Shown: positions 22,394-29,398 of the stretch, one piece after another | Layout of the letters: each line of letters starts with the position of its first letter | Position numbering within the stretch: the first letter of the stretch is position 1 | Virus record (IMG/VR): IMGVR_UViG_3300020581_000008 | Location: 1 to 64,000 of that record | Length of the DNA stretch: 64,000 bases | From: a virus | Strand: one strand, 5' to 3' | Program-made: the position numbers and the translations under genes | The notes under the pieces: model-generated | The model's input: only the letters and a program-made list of their open reading frames with translations | Databases searched by the model: none | Told to the model about the DNA's origin: nothing

Positions 22394-22870
22394 TCAGAAA
22401 GGAATCTCGCCGTCTTCAGGATGTTTGCGCACATCAGTCACCTCGACGGGATCGCGCATCTTGGCCGATACTACTGCCTCGTAGACAACAAACGTCTTGC
22501 GTGGTGCGCAGCGGGCCAAATCCTTGGCTTGGTTGACGGCACTCTCTAGTGTTTCGTGCTCGGCGAAGCCCCGCTCCCTGACTTGCGGCCAAGGGTTTTC
22601 TAGACATACAACGATAAAACCTGCGCCTTTCATCTCACTCCCCCCGGTTGTTGCGTTCCAACGGCCGCGGTAGCGCTGCATGTTGGTGGGCGTCTCGGCT
22701 ATCAGTACTGCCATCACGCTGCTAACGGCGGCATGCTGTAGCGCGCCAATGTTCCCCTCTTGCCGCGCTAGGGCTGTACGCAGGAAAGTAAACTCCGTGC
22801 GCACCTCGCCGCGCAGGCGGTGCAGCTCGGTTGTGATGCGGCCGAGGGCTTCTTTGGTTTCGGCGTCCAT
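22394..22870 (-). CDS. hypothetical protein, possibly two genes fused
   Basis: Encodes 158 aa if started at ATG 22870 (TGATG overlap). The first half (MDAETKEALGRITTELHRLR, coiled coil) and second half (GAGFIVVCLENPWPQVRERG, FVVYEAVVSAKMRD) look like separate small proteins. A very strong ribosome site, GGGGGGAGTGAG, stands directly before an internal ATG at 22633, giving a 79-aa product. A change in the G6 run would separate the two frames. Function unknown. Confidence 0.55.
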   Translation of the reverse strand: MDAETKEALGRITTELHRLRGEVRTEFTFLRTALARQEGNIGALQHAAVSSVMAVLIAETPTNMQRYRGRWNATTGGSEMKGAGFIVVCLENPWPQVRERGFAEHETLESAVNQAKDLARCAPRKTFVVYEAVVSAKMRDPVEVTDVRKHPEDGEIPF

Positions 22871-23049
22871 CAGCATACCGGCAGCTGCCGCTCCGCAAGG
22901 CGCAGATAGCGCCGCGCAGCGTGCGCAGCCCATGCGGCGTACCGGCGTGCGCGCTCGGGTTCTACTGGCGCCTGCAAGCAAACGCGCGTCCAGGCGCCGA
23001 GAAATTGTGCCTCGTCGCGGTAGTGCTCTAAAGCCTCCGCAGCATTCAT
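22870..23049 (-). CDS. small basic helical protein
   Basis: Encodes 59 aa (MNAAEALEHYRDEAQFLGAW) from ATG 23049 with AGGAG upstream; GTG 23052 is also possible. Arginine-rich helix AARRYLRLAERQ. Lies just downstream of the tRNA gene. Unknown function. Confidence 0.55.
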   Translation of the reverse strand: MNAAEALEHYRDEAQFLGAWTRVCLQAPVEPERARRYAAWAAHAARRYLRLAERQLPVC

Positions 23050-23065
23050 CACTAGCTCCTGTGTA

Positions 23066-23141
23066 TGGCGCGGCGTGCGGGGATCGAACCCGCCGCTTCC
23101 GGGCTACAAGGCCGGCGCGTCACCGTTGGCGCTCCCGCCGC
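23066..23141 (-). tRNA. tRNA-Thr (anticodon TGT)
   Basis: Read 23141 to 23066, the 76 bases fold as a full cloverleaf with encoded CCA. Acceptor GCGGCGG pairs with ACGCCGC (6 of 7), D stem GCG/CGC with GG in the loop, anticodon stem CCGGC/CCCGG (inner pair C-C mismatched) with loop CTTGTAG (TGT, Thr), five-base variable loop, T arm GCGGG/CCCGC with TTCGATC. Position 8 is G instead of U, and one stem mismatch exists, so it may be slightly degenerate. Its 5' half overlaps the last codons of the ro gene, whose TAG stop lies in the anticodon loop. Confidence 0.7.
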
Positions 23142-24552
23142 TCTCGTCGTCGCTGTCTACTGCCTGCGCTTGCGTATCGACGCCCTCCTCGATCGCGATC
23201 CACTCCACAACGCGCTCCGAGAAGCCAGAGATGCGCCGCCAGCCGGCCGACGTATCAATGCTCGGCTTATACGGCGCCACGTTGATGATGTAGTTGTGGG
23301 TGCCGAGGCGCCGTGCCGTCGCGGGGTTGGCCTTGTGGTCGCAGTCCTGTTCGTCCGTAAAGACGATCACGCGGGCAAACGGCTGCTCGCCGAGCGTGCG
23401 CAGTTTGTCGGCGATCCAGTCCATGCACTGCTTCAGGAAGATGCCGCCACCACCAAGCTGGCAAGGTGCGTGGTGGATCGCATCCCGCAGGGCAAACCCG
23501 CGACGCGGCGGCAGGGCGGCAGTGGCGTGCTGCTGTCGGTGATCGCACCCGCCCGTGGCGTAGATCTCCACGTCCTCGCATACCTCGCGCACCAGCATCG
23601 CTAGCCCGCAGGCCGCATCGATGCGGTCCAGCGTGGACTTGCCGCCAAGCGCGCCGCCCATGCTGCCTGACACGTCCACTACCAGCGCGGTGCGGCCCGG
23701 TAGCTTGGGCATCGCGCCGAGGGACGCGAGCATGGCCTGCTCAAGGGCCGGCTCGTACGCAGGGGCGGCCTTTGCAGCCGCGATGTAGCGGTAGGGCAGT
23801 ACCTTGGCATGGGGCGCGCCAGCCACCAGCGCTACGCGCGCGATGCTGCGGTCTACACCTGCCTGCTCCATGTTGCGGAGATTCTGCAAAAGCGCAGAAT
23901 AGCCCAGCAGCTTGCCGGCCAATAAGCGCTCCCACGTCGCTTTCTTGTCCGCACCGCTGGAAAGCGCCACCTCCCAGGTGTCGGGGGCAGCAAGCGTGCC
24001 GTCCACGAGCTGCTTCCAAAGTGCGGCTTGCGCCTCGTCCTTGGGCTTGGCGTGACAGAGAAACAGCGCATCCCGCAGCTTCACCTTGCTGTCGCGGTTC
24101 CACTTGGCAAGCTGATACTCGGAGAAGCGCTGAAAGGCGAACGCGAGCCCGCGCTTCACCTGTGCGGCAAGCGGTTGTCGCTTCTCTTGCCAGTAGAGCG
24201 AAAGAAACTCGCTGCACTCGTCCGGCCGGCGGATCACGGCCGCCAGCGTGTCGCCCGCAAGCCGGCTGCCGGGGTGCAGGCGCACCAACTGGCGTACGAG
24301 GTACAGCGGGACGTGCCGCAGGTGCATGCTGGTGCGCGCCTCAACGGCCAGCGCGGCCAACTCCTCGGGCCGCACCTTGGCGCACAGCTCGGTGACACGG
24401 GCCGCGATGCTGCTGCCTGTCTCGTAGAACGTGTCCTCGAATAGCAAGCACGTCGAGACGGCGCGCCGCAGCTCGGCAAACGCGGTTTGCGGGCCTGCCT
24501 TGGCGCCCTCGTGCGTCGTGGCGGTAGTGCGTGCTGCGGTGTTGGTCTTCAT
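23104..24552 (-). CDS. Ro60-like TROVE domain protein
   Basis: Encodes 482 aa. Residues ~28-285 form the TROVE HEAT-repeat ring (TCLLFEDTFYETGSSI, HLRHVPLYLVRQLVRLHP, RRPDECSEFLSLYW, WNRDSKVKLRDALFLCHAKP, DTWEVALSSGADKKATWERL), and ~288-450 a von Willebrand A domain with MIDAS residues DVSGSM, then VIVFTDEQD. Ro60/Rsr rings hold Y RNA on the outside and misfolded RNA ends in the cavity, and in bacteria can feed RNA to PNPase. The leader carries a YrlA-like RNA. I chose ATG 24552 with GGGAGG upstream rather than the extension through the leader. The C-terminal tail is acidic and overlaps a tRNA gene. Confidence 0.9.
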   Translation of the reverse strand: MKTNTAARTTATTHEGAKAGPQTAFAELRRAVSTCLLFEDTFYETGSSIAARVTELCAKVRPEELAALAVEARTSMHLRHVPLYLVRQLVRLHPGSRLAGDTLAAVIRRPDECSEFLSLYWQEKRQPLAAQVKRGLAFAFQRFSEYQLAKWNRDSKVKLRDALFLCHAKPKDEAQAALWKQLVDGTLAAPDTWEVALSSGADKKATWERLLAGKLLGYSALLQNLRNMEQAGVDRSIARVALVAGAPHAKVLPYRYIAAAKAAPAYEPALEQAMLASLGAMPKLPGRTALVVDVSGSMGGALGGKSTLDRIDAACGLAMLVREVCEDVEIYATGGCDHRQQHATAALPPRRGFALRDAIHHAPCQLGGGGIFLKQCMDWIADKLRTLGEQPFARVIVFTDEQDCDHKANPATARRLGTHNYIINVAPYKPSIDTSAGWRRISGFSERVVEWIAIEEGVDTQAQAVDSDDESGGSANGDAPAL

Positions 24553-24601
24553 GGCGTACTGGCCTCCCGGTCCAGGCACTATCTTGGTCACGAAAGGAAT
24601 G

Positions 24602-24653
24602 GACGCCGGCAGGAGGATCTTCTTAAGAGGAAGTACCTGCAAGCTACGCCATC
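24602..24653 (-). ncRNA. Y-RNA-like stem-loop C
   Basis: Between the Y RNA and the ro start, a hairpin forms from GCAGG (24640-24636) and CCTGC (24613-24609), with outer GATG/CGTC pairing. The loop begins TACTTC as in the two other copies. It may be a Ro-binding element acting on ro mRNA or a remnant of a further Y RNA. Structure is predicted by eye. Confidence 0.45.
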
Positions 24654-24679
24654 TCGTGGCCAAGGTCAAACTCTCATAC

Positions 24680-24824
24680 CTTGTCCCTGGGGGTACAAGC
24701 GGGCAGAGTGTCTTGCTCCTGGTGCTCTACCAACTGAGCTAACGGCCTTACGGCCGTGGCGGACTCGAACCGCCGACCCCCAGGTCCAGTGAAGTATCTC
24801 TGCTCTACGCCACCCAAGGGCAAG
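24680..24824 (-). ncRNA. YrlA-like Y RNA with permuted tRNA body
   Basis: Reading 24824 to 24680: outer stem CTTGCCCT/AGGG-A-CAAG, then stem CAGAG/CTCTG with an asymmetric internal loop, then a tRNA-like body (24784-24718): CCTGG (39-43), GGGTC, T arm GGCGG-TTCGAGT-CCGCC, acceptor ACGGCC-GTAA-GGCCGT, T8, D arm GCTC-AGTTGGTA-GAGC, and CCAGG (27-31). It keeps U8, A14, G15-C48, G18, G19, U54-U55-C56-G57-A58, so the tRNA elbow can form, but the acceptor is sealed by a GNRA tetraloop and there is no anticodon loop. This is the architecture of bacterial YrlA RNAs, which partner Ro proteins. It lies directly upstream of a ro gene. Confidence 0.8.
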
Positions 24825-24849
24825 AGCGTTTTCAAGGATCATGCTTAAC

Positions 24850-24910
24850 GGCGCGGGTACAAGCGACGCGAGGGGTTTTCTGCCAAAGAGAAGTACCTCG
24901 AATCTGCGCC
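24850..24910 (-). ncRNA. Y-RNA-like stem-loop A
   Basis: Hairpin with outer stem GGCGC/GCGCC (24910-24906 with 24854-24850) and inner stem CGAGG/CCTCG, loop starting TACTTC. It shares both 5' and 3' conserved strands with the Y RNA below but has a short loop in place of the tRNA-like body. It is the first structured element after the promoter at 24931-24960. Confidence 0.5.
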
Positions 24911-24930
24911 ACGCACCGCCAAGCGGCGGC

Positions 24931-24960
24931 AGCGTACCAGTTTCAACGTGCGGCTGTCAA
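24931..24960 (-). promoter_or_regulatory. promoter of the Y RNA / ro unit
   Basis: Minus strand: TTGACA (24960-24955), 18 bp, TACGCT (24936-24931), with AAACTGG directly before the -10. The element AAACTGGTACRCT also occurs at 27411-27423 and 59238-59250. The promoter lies inside the 3' end of the upstream gene. Expected start near 24924. Confidence 0.7.
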
Positions 24961-25554
24961 GCGAGAGTAGGGACGATCGTGCACGGCGCGCTCCATTTCC
25001 TCGCACTGTTCAGCGAGGCCAGCGCACGGCTCAAACCACCCGACAGCGCCGGCCAGCGTGCCGAGGGCCATTACGGCCGCATCCGCAAGCCCTATGCCGC
25101 GGCTGCGCGCGTAGAAGCAGATATCGGTTAACCTAGCACCATCGATGCGCAGTGGATGAAAGACAAGCTCACCCGCCGTCCACATCTCGGTCACTGCCGT
25201 TACATCGATGGCAGCGTATTCGTAAGGCCACAGGCAAACCGACGCCCACGGCAAACGGCAGATCACCTTGTAGCTACCATTGGGTGCGAACCCTACTGCG
25301 TCGGCATTGGGTAAGTGCTCTGCGTAGAAAATGCGGCCTACGCGGAACTCTTTGTCGGCGCCGCCCTCTATTGGCGGCAGTTTGCGCGTGATCATCACCC
25401 AAGCGCCGGTCGCTGCTATGCGCTGGCGTTCGCCTGGCGAGTAGACTTCGAGATTGGCTGGATCACCGCAAAGCCTACAGGCAAGACCATCTTTTGCATC
25501 CTTGGTAAGCTCATAACTGTCAGCAGACACGCGGGCTATTGCCTTTCTCTTCAT
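24943..25554 (-). CDS. hypothetical protein with CxxC
   Basis: Encodes 203 aa (MKRKAIARVSADSYELTKDA). LACRLCGDPANLE (~25-37) is a CxxC zinc-knuckle-like motif. The rest (YKVICRLPWASVCLWPYEYA) is unassigned. GGGAGG precedes ATG 25554. Its 3' end contains the ro promoter. Confidence 0.6.
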   Translation of the reverse strand: MKRKAIARVSADSYELTKDAKDGLACRLCGDPANLEVYSPGERQRIAATGAWVMITRKLPPIEGGADKEFRVGRIFYAEHLPNADAVGFAPNGSYKVICRLPWASVCLWPYEYAAIDVTAVTEMWTAGELVFHPLRIDGARLTDICFYARSRGIGLADAAVMALGTLAGAVGWFEPCAGLAEQCEEMERAVHDRPYSRLTAAR

Positions 25555-25573
25555 CTTGGGGCCTCCCGGCTTT

Positions 25574-25620
25574 GTAAAACAACGAAATGCGGCCGGCCGA
25601 GCGCAAGCCCAACCGGCCGC
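25574..25620 (-). terminator. possible intrinsic terminator
   Basis: On the minus strand GCGGCCGG (25620-25613) pairs with CCGGCCGC (25596-25589) around a 16-base loop, followed by the T-rich stretch ATTTCGTTGTTTT. It lies between two co-oriented genes and could reduce read-through. Confidence 0.5.
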
Positions 25621-25633
25621 GGAGTTGCTATAG

Positions 25634-26005
25634 CTATAGCCCTATTGCCTCGATCAGGCCGCACACCCGCGCAACCTCGGCCTTGGCGATCGCCACCACC
25701 CGGGAGACAGCCTCGGCAGGCGCATTGCCGTCTGCGTGCCACCTATCAAGATGGGCGCAATAGCCTCGGCCGCGCAGCGGACGTACGTCGATTGCGCCAC
25801 CAGCAGCTACCGCCGCGTAATGCCAACCGAGGTACTCCCACACGCGAGGCGTCCAGCCGTCGCCAAGCGCCGCCACCAGCGTGGCGGCACGGCGCTGCGC
25901 CTCGTTGTGTTCTGCGCGCGTGCATCCAAAACCGCAAGCTGGCGAGCAATACATGTCCCCGCGTTCTACGGGCGTCCAACGCAGTGCCTTCCTGTCGGCA
26001 ACCAT
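25634..26005 (-). CDS. cysteine-motif phage protein
   Basis: Encodes 123 aa from ATG 26005; a GTG at 26026 overlapping the upstream stop is an alternative. YCSPACGFGCTRAEHNEA at ~19-36 is a conserved phage motif (four-residue-spaced cysteines) and WEYLGWHYAAVAAGG follows as in its relatives. Function unknown; a metal-binding site is likely. Confidence 0.65.
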   Translation of the reverse strand: MVADRKALRWTPVERGDMYCSPACGFGCTRAEHNEAQRRAATLVAALGDGWTPRVWEYLGWHYAAVAAGGAIDVRPLRGRGYCAHLDRWHADGNAPAEAVSRVVAIAKAEVARVCGLIEAIGL

Positions 26006-26022
26006 GTCAGCACCCCAACCCC

Positions 26023-27177
26023 TCACGCCGCGTACCGCAGGAGCGCCGAGCCGCGCTGCTCTAGCGCCAGCCGGTCGTCTTGGTGCTGGATGCTGCGCGC
26101 CTTGGCCGTGACGCCCTGCACGATCTGCCAGAGCGTGCGGGCGTCGCCCTCCTCGGCCTTTGCGCTTTCGATGATCTGCGTGGCCTCACCCTTGGCGAAT
26201 GCCTGCTTACGCAGCCACGCGATCACCTCGTCGTCCGTGTTGCCGAGTTTGAAACGGCTGGCGGCTTCTAGGCGACGCTTCACGTCCTGGACGCTGGCGT
26301 CCGCATACTTGGCCAGCATGGGCTGTGCCTCGCGCCGGAAGCGGTCCGGGCCGCCGGCCGTGTGCCGCACAGTGAAGGTCTTGACCTCCTCGGCGCCCCA
26401 GATCGTGCGGTTGTCGCAGCAGTAGTCGTACAGGAAAGTCATCAGCCCAAACGTGGCGCTGCCCACCTCGCTATTCCACGTAATGAAGCCGCGGTGCAGG
26501 TTGCGCACGCCGTCGCCCTCCAAGCGGATCTCCACGTCATGCGCCTCGTCCACCAGAAAGATGAAGCAGTCACGGTCGCTGGCGTACAGTGTGGTGGCGC
26601 GCTGCGGGTTCTGCGCCTTGTAGCTCGCGCTTGGCACATGCCAGCGGCCGTCTTGGTTGACGTCGATCACGGCCTGCACCACCTCGCGGTCGTAGATCCG
26701 GCCGTAGTCGCGGCCCGTGATGCAGCGCAGGGTGTCGATTGGTGGCCGGCCGGCCTGCTCCCAAGCCTGCAACTCGGCCTCGGTCGTAGCCATGGGGCCA
26801 TTCTCGGCCATGATCTGCACCGAGTCTTTGGCGGCGAGCATCTGGATGCCGTAGTTGAGGGCATAGGATGCGAGCGATGGGCCGCCCGTGTGCGTGCCGA
26901 TCGTACGGAGCCACTTGGCGGGCACCTGCGCCATGCTGGCCAACTGTCCAAACGACCAATGTGTTGGTGCCAGCATCCCCATCTCGGTGTCGATGAGCAG
27001 CTCACTGCCGGCCTTGTCCTCGCCCTGCACCTTGAAGTGCTTGTTGGGCGTCACCTGTACCTCGCAACGCTCGGCGCGCGCCGTGACGGCGGCTAGCAGC
27101 GATTCGAGGGTGAGGTAGCGCTCGTCTGCTGGACGTGCGGCCCACTGCGCCGATGCGATACTGAGATCCTGTGACAT
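26023..27177 (-). CDS. DUF932 / TIGR03299 phage-plasmid protein
   Basis: Encodes 384 aa. YLTLESLLAAVTARAER, MGMLAPTHWSFGQLASMAQV, ALNYGIQ, GRDYGRIYDREVVQAV, LHRGFITWNSEVGSATFGLM and CCDNRTIWGAEEV match DUF932, a family common on phages and plasmids, thought to act in DNA replication or recombination but not proven. GGGAGG precedes ATG 27177. First long gene behind the promoter at 27411. Confidence 0.85.
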   Translation of the reverse strand: MSQDLSIASAQWAARPADERYLTLESLLAAVTARAERCEVQVTPNKHFKVQGEDKAGSELLIDTEMGMLAPTHWSFGQLASMAQVPAKWLRTIGTHTGGPSLASYALNYGIQMLAAKDSVQIMAENGPMATTEAELQAWEQAGRPPIDTLRCITGRDYGRIYDREVVQAVIDVNQDGRWHVPSASYKAQNPQRATTLYASDRDCFIFLVDEAHDVEIRLEGDGVRNLHRGFITWNSEVGSATFGLMTFLYDYCCDNRTIWGAEEVKTFTVRHTAGGPDRFRREAQPMLAKYADASVQDVKRRLEAASRFKLGNTDDEVIAWLRKQAFAKGEATQIIESAKAEEGDARTLWQIVQGVTAKARSIQHQDDRLALEQRGSALLRYAA

Positions 27178-27253
27178 GGCGTTGCCTCCCGTGTTTGCCG
27201 GCTTGTACCGGCGGTTGCTGCGGCACGTTTACGCCGCAGGTGGTTACTCTTTC

Positions 27254-27337
27254 TTAGCGCGATGGTCGTCGCTGATTGAGGCGCTGCCCCCCACGTCGCT
27301 GATTGATCTCCGGGAGGGTTTGGGTTGCGGTGGGCAT
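27254..27337 (-). CDS. possible 27-aa leader peptide
   Basis: AGGAG ten bases upstream of ATG 27337 opens a frame for MPTATQTLPEINQRRGGQRL and seven more residues, with NQRR twice, encoded by a repeated CGTCGCTGATTGA (plus strand). It lies between the promoter and the DUF932 gene. Too short for confidence. Confidence 0.3.
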   Translation of the reverse strand: MPTATQTLPEINQRRGGQRLNQRRPSR

Positions 27338-27410
27338 CTCTCGTCTCCTGTGCCGGCAGGGTAACCGGCTTGGTTGTGCGGCGCCCGGCGCCGCAGGTGT
27401 CAACGGAGAG

Positions 27411-27438
27411 AGTGTACCAGTTTGACGGGATAACGCAA
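27411..27438 (-). promoter_or_regulatory. promoter of the DUF932 operon
   Basis: Minus strand: TTGCGT (27438-27433), 16 bp, TACACT (27416-27411), with AAACTGG immediately before the -10, as at 24931 and 59238. It drives 27337 to 25634. Confidence 0.65.
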
Positions 27439-27482
27439 GTCCCTAGTGCGACTAGGTAATGGCAGCCGCGCGGCAAAGGCGG

Positions 27483-27488
27483 TACACT
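27483..27488 (+). promoter_or_regulatory. possible -10 element (TACACT)
   Basis: GGTACACT at 27481-27488 divergent from the promoter at 27411. No clear -35. It would start transcription near 27494, exactly at the base of the structured element at 27492-27583. Confidence 0.35.
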
Positions 27489-27491
27489 AAG

Positions 27492-27583
27492 CGGCCGTGG
27501 GAGCGCGCCAATCCCGATGGCGGGCGCTAAGCAGGGAATAGGACTCTGGCGACCTTAGGCAAGCGCCGGGACATCCACGGCCG
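27492..27583 (+). ncRNA. candidate structured RNA / 5' leader
   Basis: CGGCCGTGG (27492-27500) and CCACGGCCG (27575-27583) pair perfectly over nine bases and enclose two further stem-loops: AGCGC-CCA with TGG-GCGCT (27502-27528) and GGCG with CGCC (27548-27567). There is no ORF. The region from here to the gene at 27683 could be a regulatory leader of the late region or a small RNA. Prediction by eye. Confidence 0.4.
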
Positions 27584-27682
27584 GGTAGCGCAGTGGCCGG
27601 CGGAAGCCGCCTCGACAGCCGCAGACGCCCAGCGGCAGTGGAAAGGCGGCACTGCGCGCAGGTAAACCCACAGAGGGGCTAC

Positions 27683-28165
27683 ATGACAGACCGGCTAGAG
27701 TTTGACGAAGAGTCCACCAAGGCACTGCCCATGGAAACACCCGCGGCAGTCCTTGCGGTGGCGCGCGCAGAGCGGTGGCTGGCCGAGACTGTAGCAGCCG
27801 ATAGATCGGCGGCACAGTTCACACGCGCCTTAGCCGCGGTGATGGGCGCAGGCAAGGTAGGGCACACCATTTCGCCTAGTGTCCTGAATGCCCAAACACA
27901 GCTGGGGGCAGCGCACGCTGCCTACCACGCCGCTTGGCAGGCCGGCTGGCCTGTGCTGCAGGGCTACATCGCGATCGAGCTGGACGGCAGGCGGGTGCTA
28001 CGGCGCGAGGTAGCAGAGAAGCCAGAGCTGCTGCCGGGCGAGATCGAGATATCCACGGTTGGGACGCTGGTGCCGGCCTACGTGACGGGGCCGCGTCGTG
28101 GCGCAGAGCCGGAGTACTACCCCGCGCTGCCGCCCAGCACTGCACGCAAGCCCTGGCTGCGGTAG
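27683..28165 (+). CDS. hypothetical phage protein
   Basis: Encodes 160 aa (MTDRLEFDEESTKALPMETP). GAGGGG lies upstream of ATG 27683. Helical core with AHAAYHAAWQAGWPVLQGYI. No family recognised. First plus gene after the terminase block; the frame upstream to 27593 is not supported. Confidence 0.6.
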   Translation: MTDRLEFDEESTKALPMETPAAVLAVARAERWLAETVAADRSAAQFTRALAAVMGAGKVGHTISPSVLNAQTQLGAAHAAYHAAWQAGWPVLQGYIAIELDGRRVLRREVAEKPELLPGEIEISTVGTLVPAYVTGPRRGAEPEYYPALPPSTARKPWLR

Positions 28166-28517
28166 TGGCCTGCTGCCGCAGATGACCCGCTGCGGCGCCG
28201 GGGGCAGGAGGCTTGCGCCTCCCCACCGCCACCCGATCGCTGCAACGCTCACGGAGGATCGGGACTCCGGCCCCGTCAGCCCAACCTACAGGCCGGCCGG
28301 GGGCACCACCTAGCGCCTACGCCGCCGCCGGGTGCGCTAGGACACCGGATCGCGGCGGCTTACGCGGCCGGGGTGGGCCGGTGCAGCCTAGGCGGCCCAA
28401 TCCCCTTCCCCCCGCGCACCACCAACCCGCACCCCGGCAAGCCGGTATGCTACCATACGCATAGCCCTTGCAGGGACCTGTAGCGGCCGTACGGGAAGCC
28501 GGCCGAGTGGGGCACCC
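28166..28517. other. intergenic region with GC hairpins
   Basis: No gene found. It holds CCGCAG/CTGCGG (28174-28193), a perfect GGAGGC-TTGC-GCCTCC hairpin (28207-28222) and CCGG-CAAG-CCGG near 28434, none with a T tract. The hairpins may end transcription of 27683 or act as a leader for the endonuclease and portal genes. Confidence 0.5.
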
Positions 28518-29396
28518 TTGATCCCGCTTGCCAACTATCGCGTTGCGCCTAAAGCTCCTGGCATCTATCTCATTTTCAACGGCGCCAGCGGCATGCAGTA
28601 TGTCGGGCAGGCTTTCAACCTGCGCACGCGGATCTATCGCCACCACTTTGAGCTATCCAAGCGTAGGCACGGATCGCAGTATCTACAGCATGCCTTCGCC
28701 AAGTATGGCGCAGAGGCGTTTTCCTATTTCATCCTTGAACGTTTAGAGAGAGGTGCGGGGCTTAAGGACGCGCTAATGGAGCGCGAGCAGTATTGGATCG
28801 ACCAATGGCCAGCTAACCTGCTTTATAACGCAGTCCCCAAGGCTGGGTGGACGGCGTTGGGAGTAAAGCGTAGTGACGCCACGCGTGCGCGCCTAAGTGC
28901 GTCGTTGAGGCGCCTTGGACGAAAACCAACACCAGAGCAGTTCGCAAAAGCTCGCGCTACGATAGCGAGTTGGACGCCAGAAGAAGCAGCTGCCGTCTTT
29001 GCGCGCCGCTCAATTGGGCATAAGGGCAGGTTTCCCACGGCAGAGGCTCGCGCAAAGATGAGCGCGGCTCAAGCGCGGCGAGAAACTAAGTATCATAGCT
29101 CTGAATCTCGCGCCAAGATGAGCGAGGCTCATCGCGCTCATAACCTAACACCCGAAACGCGCGCGCGGATGAGTGCTGCTGCGAAGGCCCGTAAGGATCG
29201 CAAGCCGGCGAGCCAGGAAACGAGAGAGAAGATTAGCCTTGCCAACCGCGGCAAGAAACGCGCTGCTGCGGTGGTCGCTGCCGCGCGCGAACGCGTGATA
29301 GCTAGAGTACAGCCGCAAAGCAAGGGAACCGGTCGCTTTGTGTCTAAGGCACCGACACCGACTAAGCAGATGGCGCTCTGGCCGGAGGACAAATAA
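28518..29396 (+). CDS. GIY-YIG homing endonuclease with NUMOD3 repeats
   Basis: Encodes 292 aa from TTG 28518. GIYLIF (15-20) and YVGQAFNLRTRIYRH (28-42) are the GIY-YIG catalytic motifs, with a later conserved glutamate in MEREQYWID. The C-terminal half has five NUMOD3-like repeats (EARAKMSAAQARR, ESRAKMSEAHRAHN, ETRARMSAAAKARK, ETREKISLANRGKK and one more) that contact DNA. It is free-standing, directly upstream of the portal gene, and probably cuts related phages lacking it. Base use is a little less GC-rich than neighbours. Confidence 0.9.
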   Translation: MIPLANYRVAPKAPGIYLIFNGASGMQYVGQAFNLRTRIYRHHFELSKRRHGSQYLQHAFAKYGAEAFSYFILERLERGAGLKDALMEREQYWIDQWPANLLYNAVPKAGWTALGVKRSDATRARLSASLRRLGRKPTPEQFAKARATIASWTPEEAAAVFARRSIGHKGRFPTAEARAKMSAAQARRETKYHSSESRAKMSEAHRAHNLTPETRARMSAAAKARKDRKPASQETREKISLANRGKKRAAAVVAAARERVIARVQPQSKGTGRFVSKAPTPTKQMALWPEDK

Positions 29397-29398
29397 AA

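Larger units (their letters stand above)
24630..24912 (-). repeat. three copies of a 23-nt Y-RNA stem element
   Basis: On the minus strand, 24912-24890, 24813-24791 and 24652-24630 align without gaps: RTGGCGYAG, then eight variable bases, then TACTTC. The variable bases supply one strand of a five-pair stem in each copy (CGAGG, CAGAG, GCAGG) whose partner strand changes to match (CCTCG, CTCTG, CCTGC). Copies A and B also share CGCTTGTACCC on the 3' side. Such covariation indicates a selected RNA structure, presumably bound by the neighbouring Ro protein. Confidence 0.8.

Noticed and set aside
24718-24784. Two separate degenerate tRNA genes (one with only a T arm, one with only a D arm)
   Set aside because: Taken together the arms complete one tRNA body in permuted order with matching CCTGG/CCAGG and ACGGCC/GGCCGT stems, so a single YrlA-like RNA explains both better.
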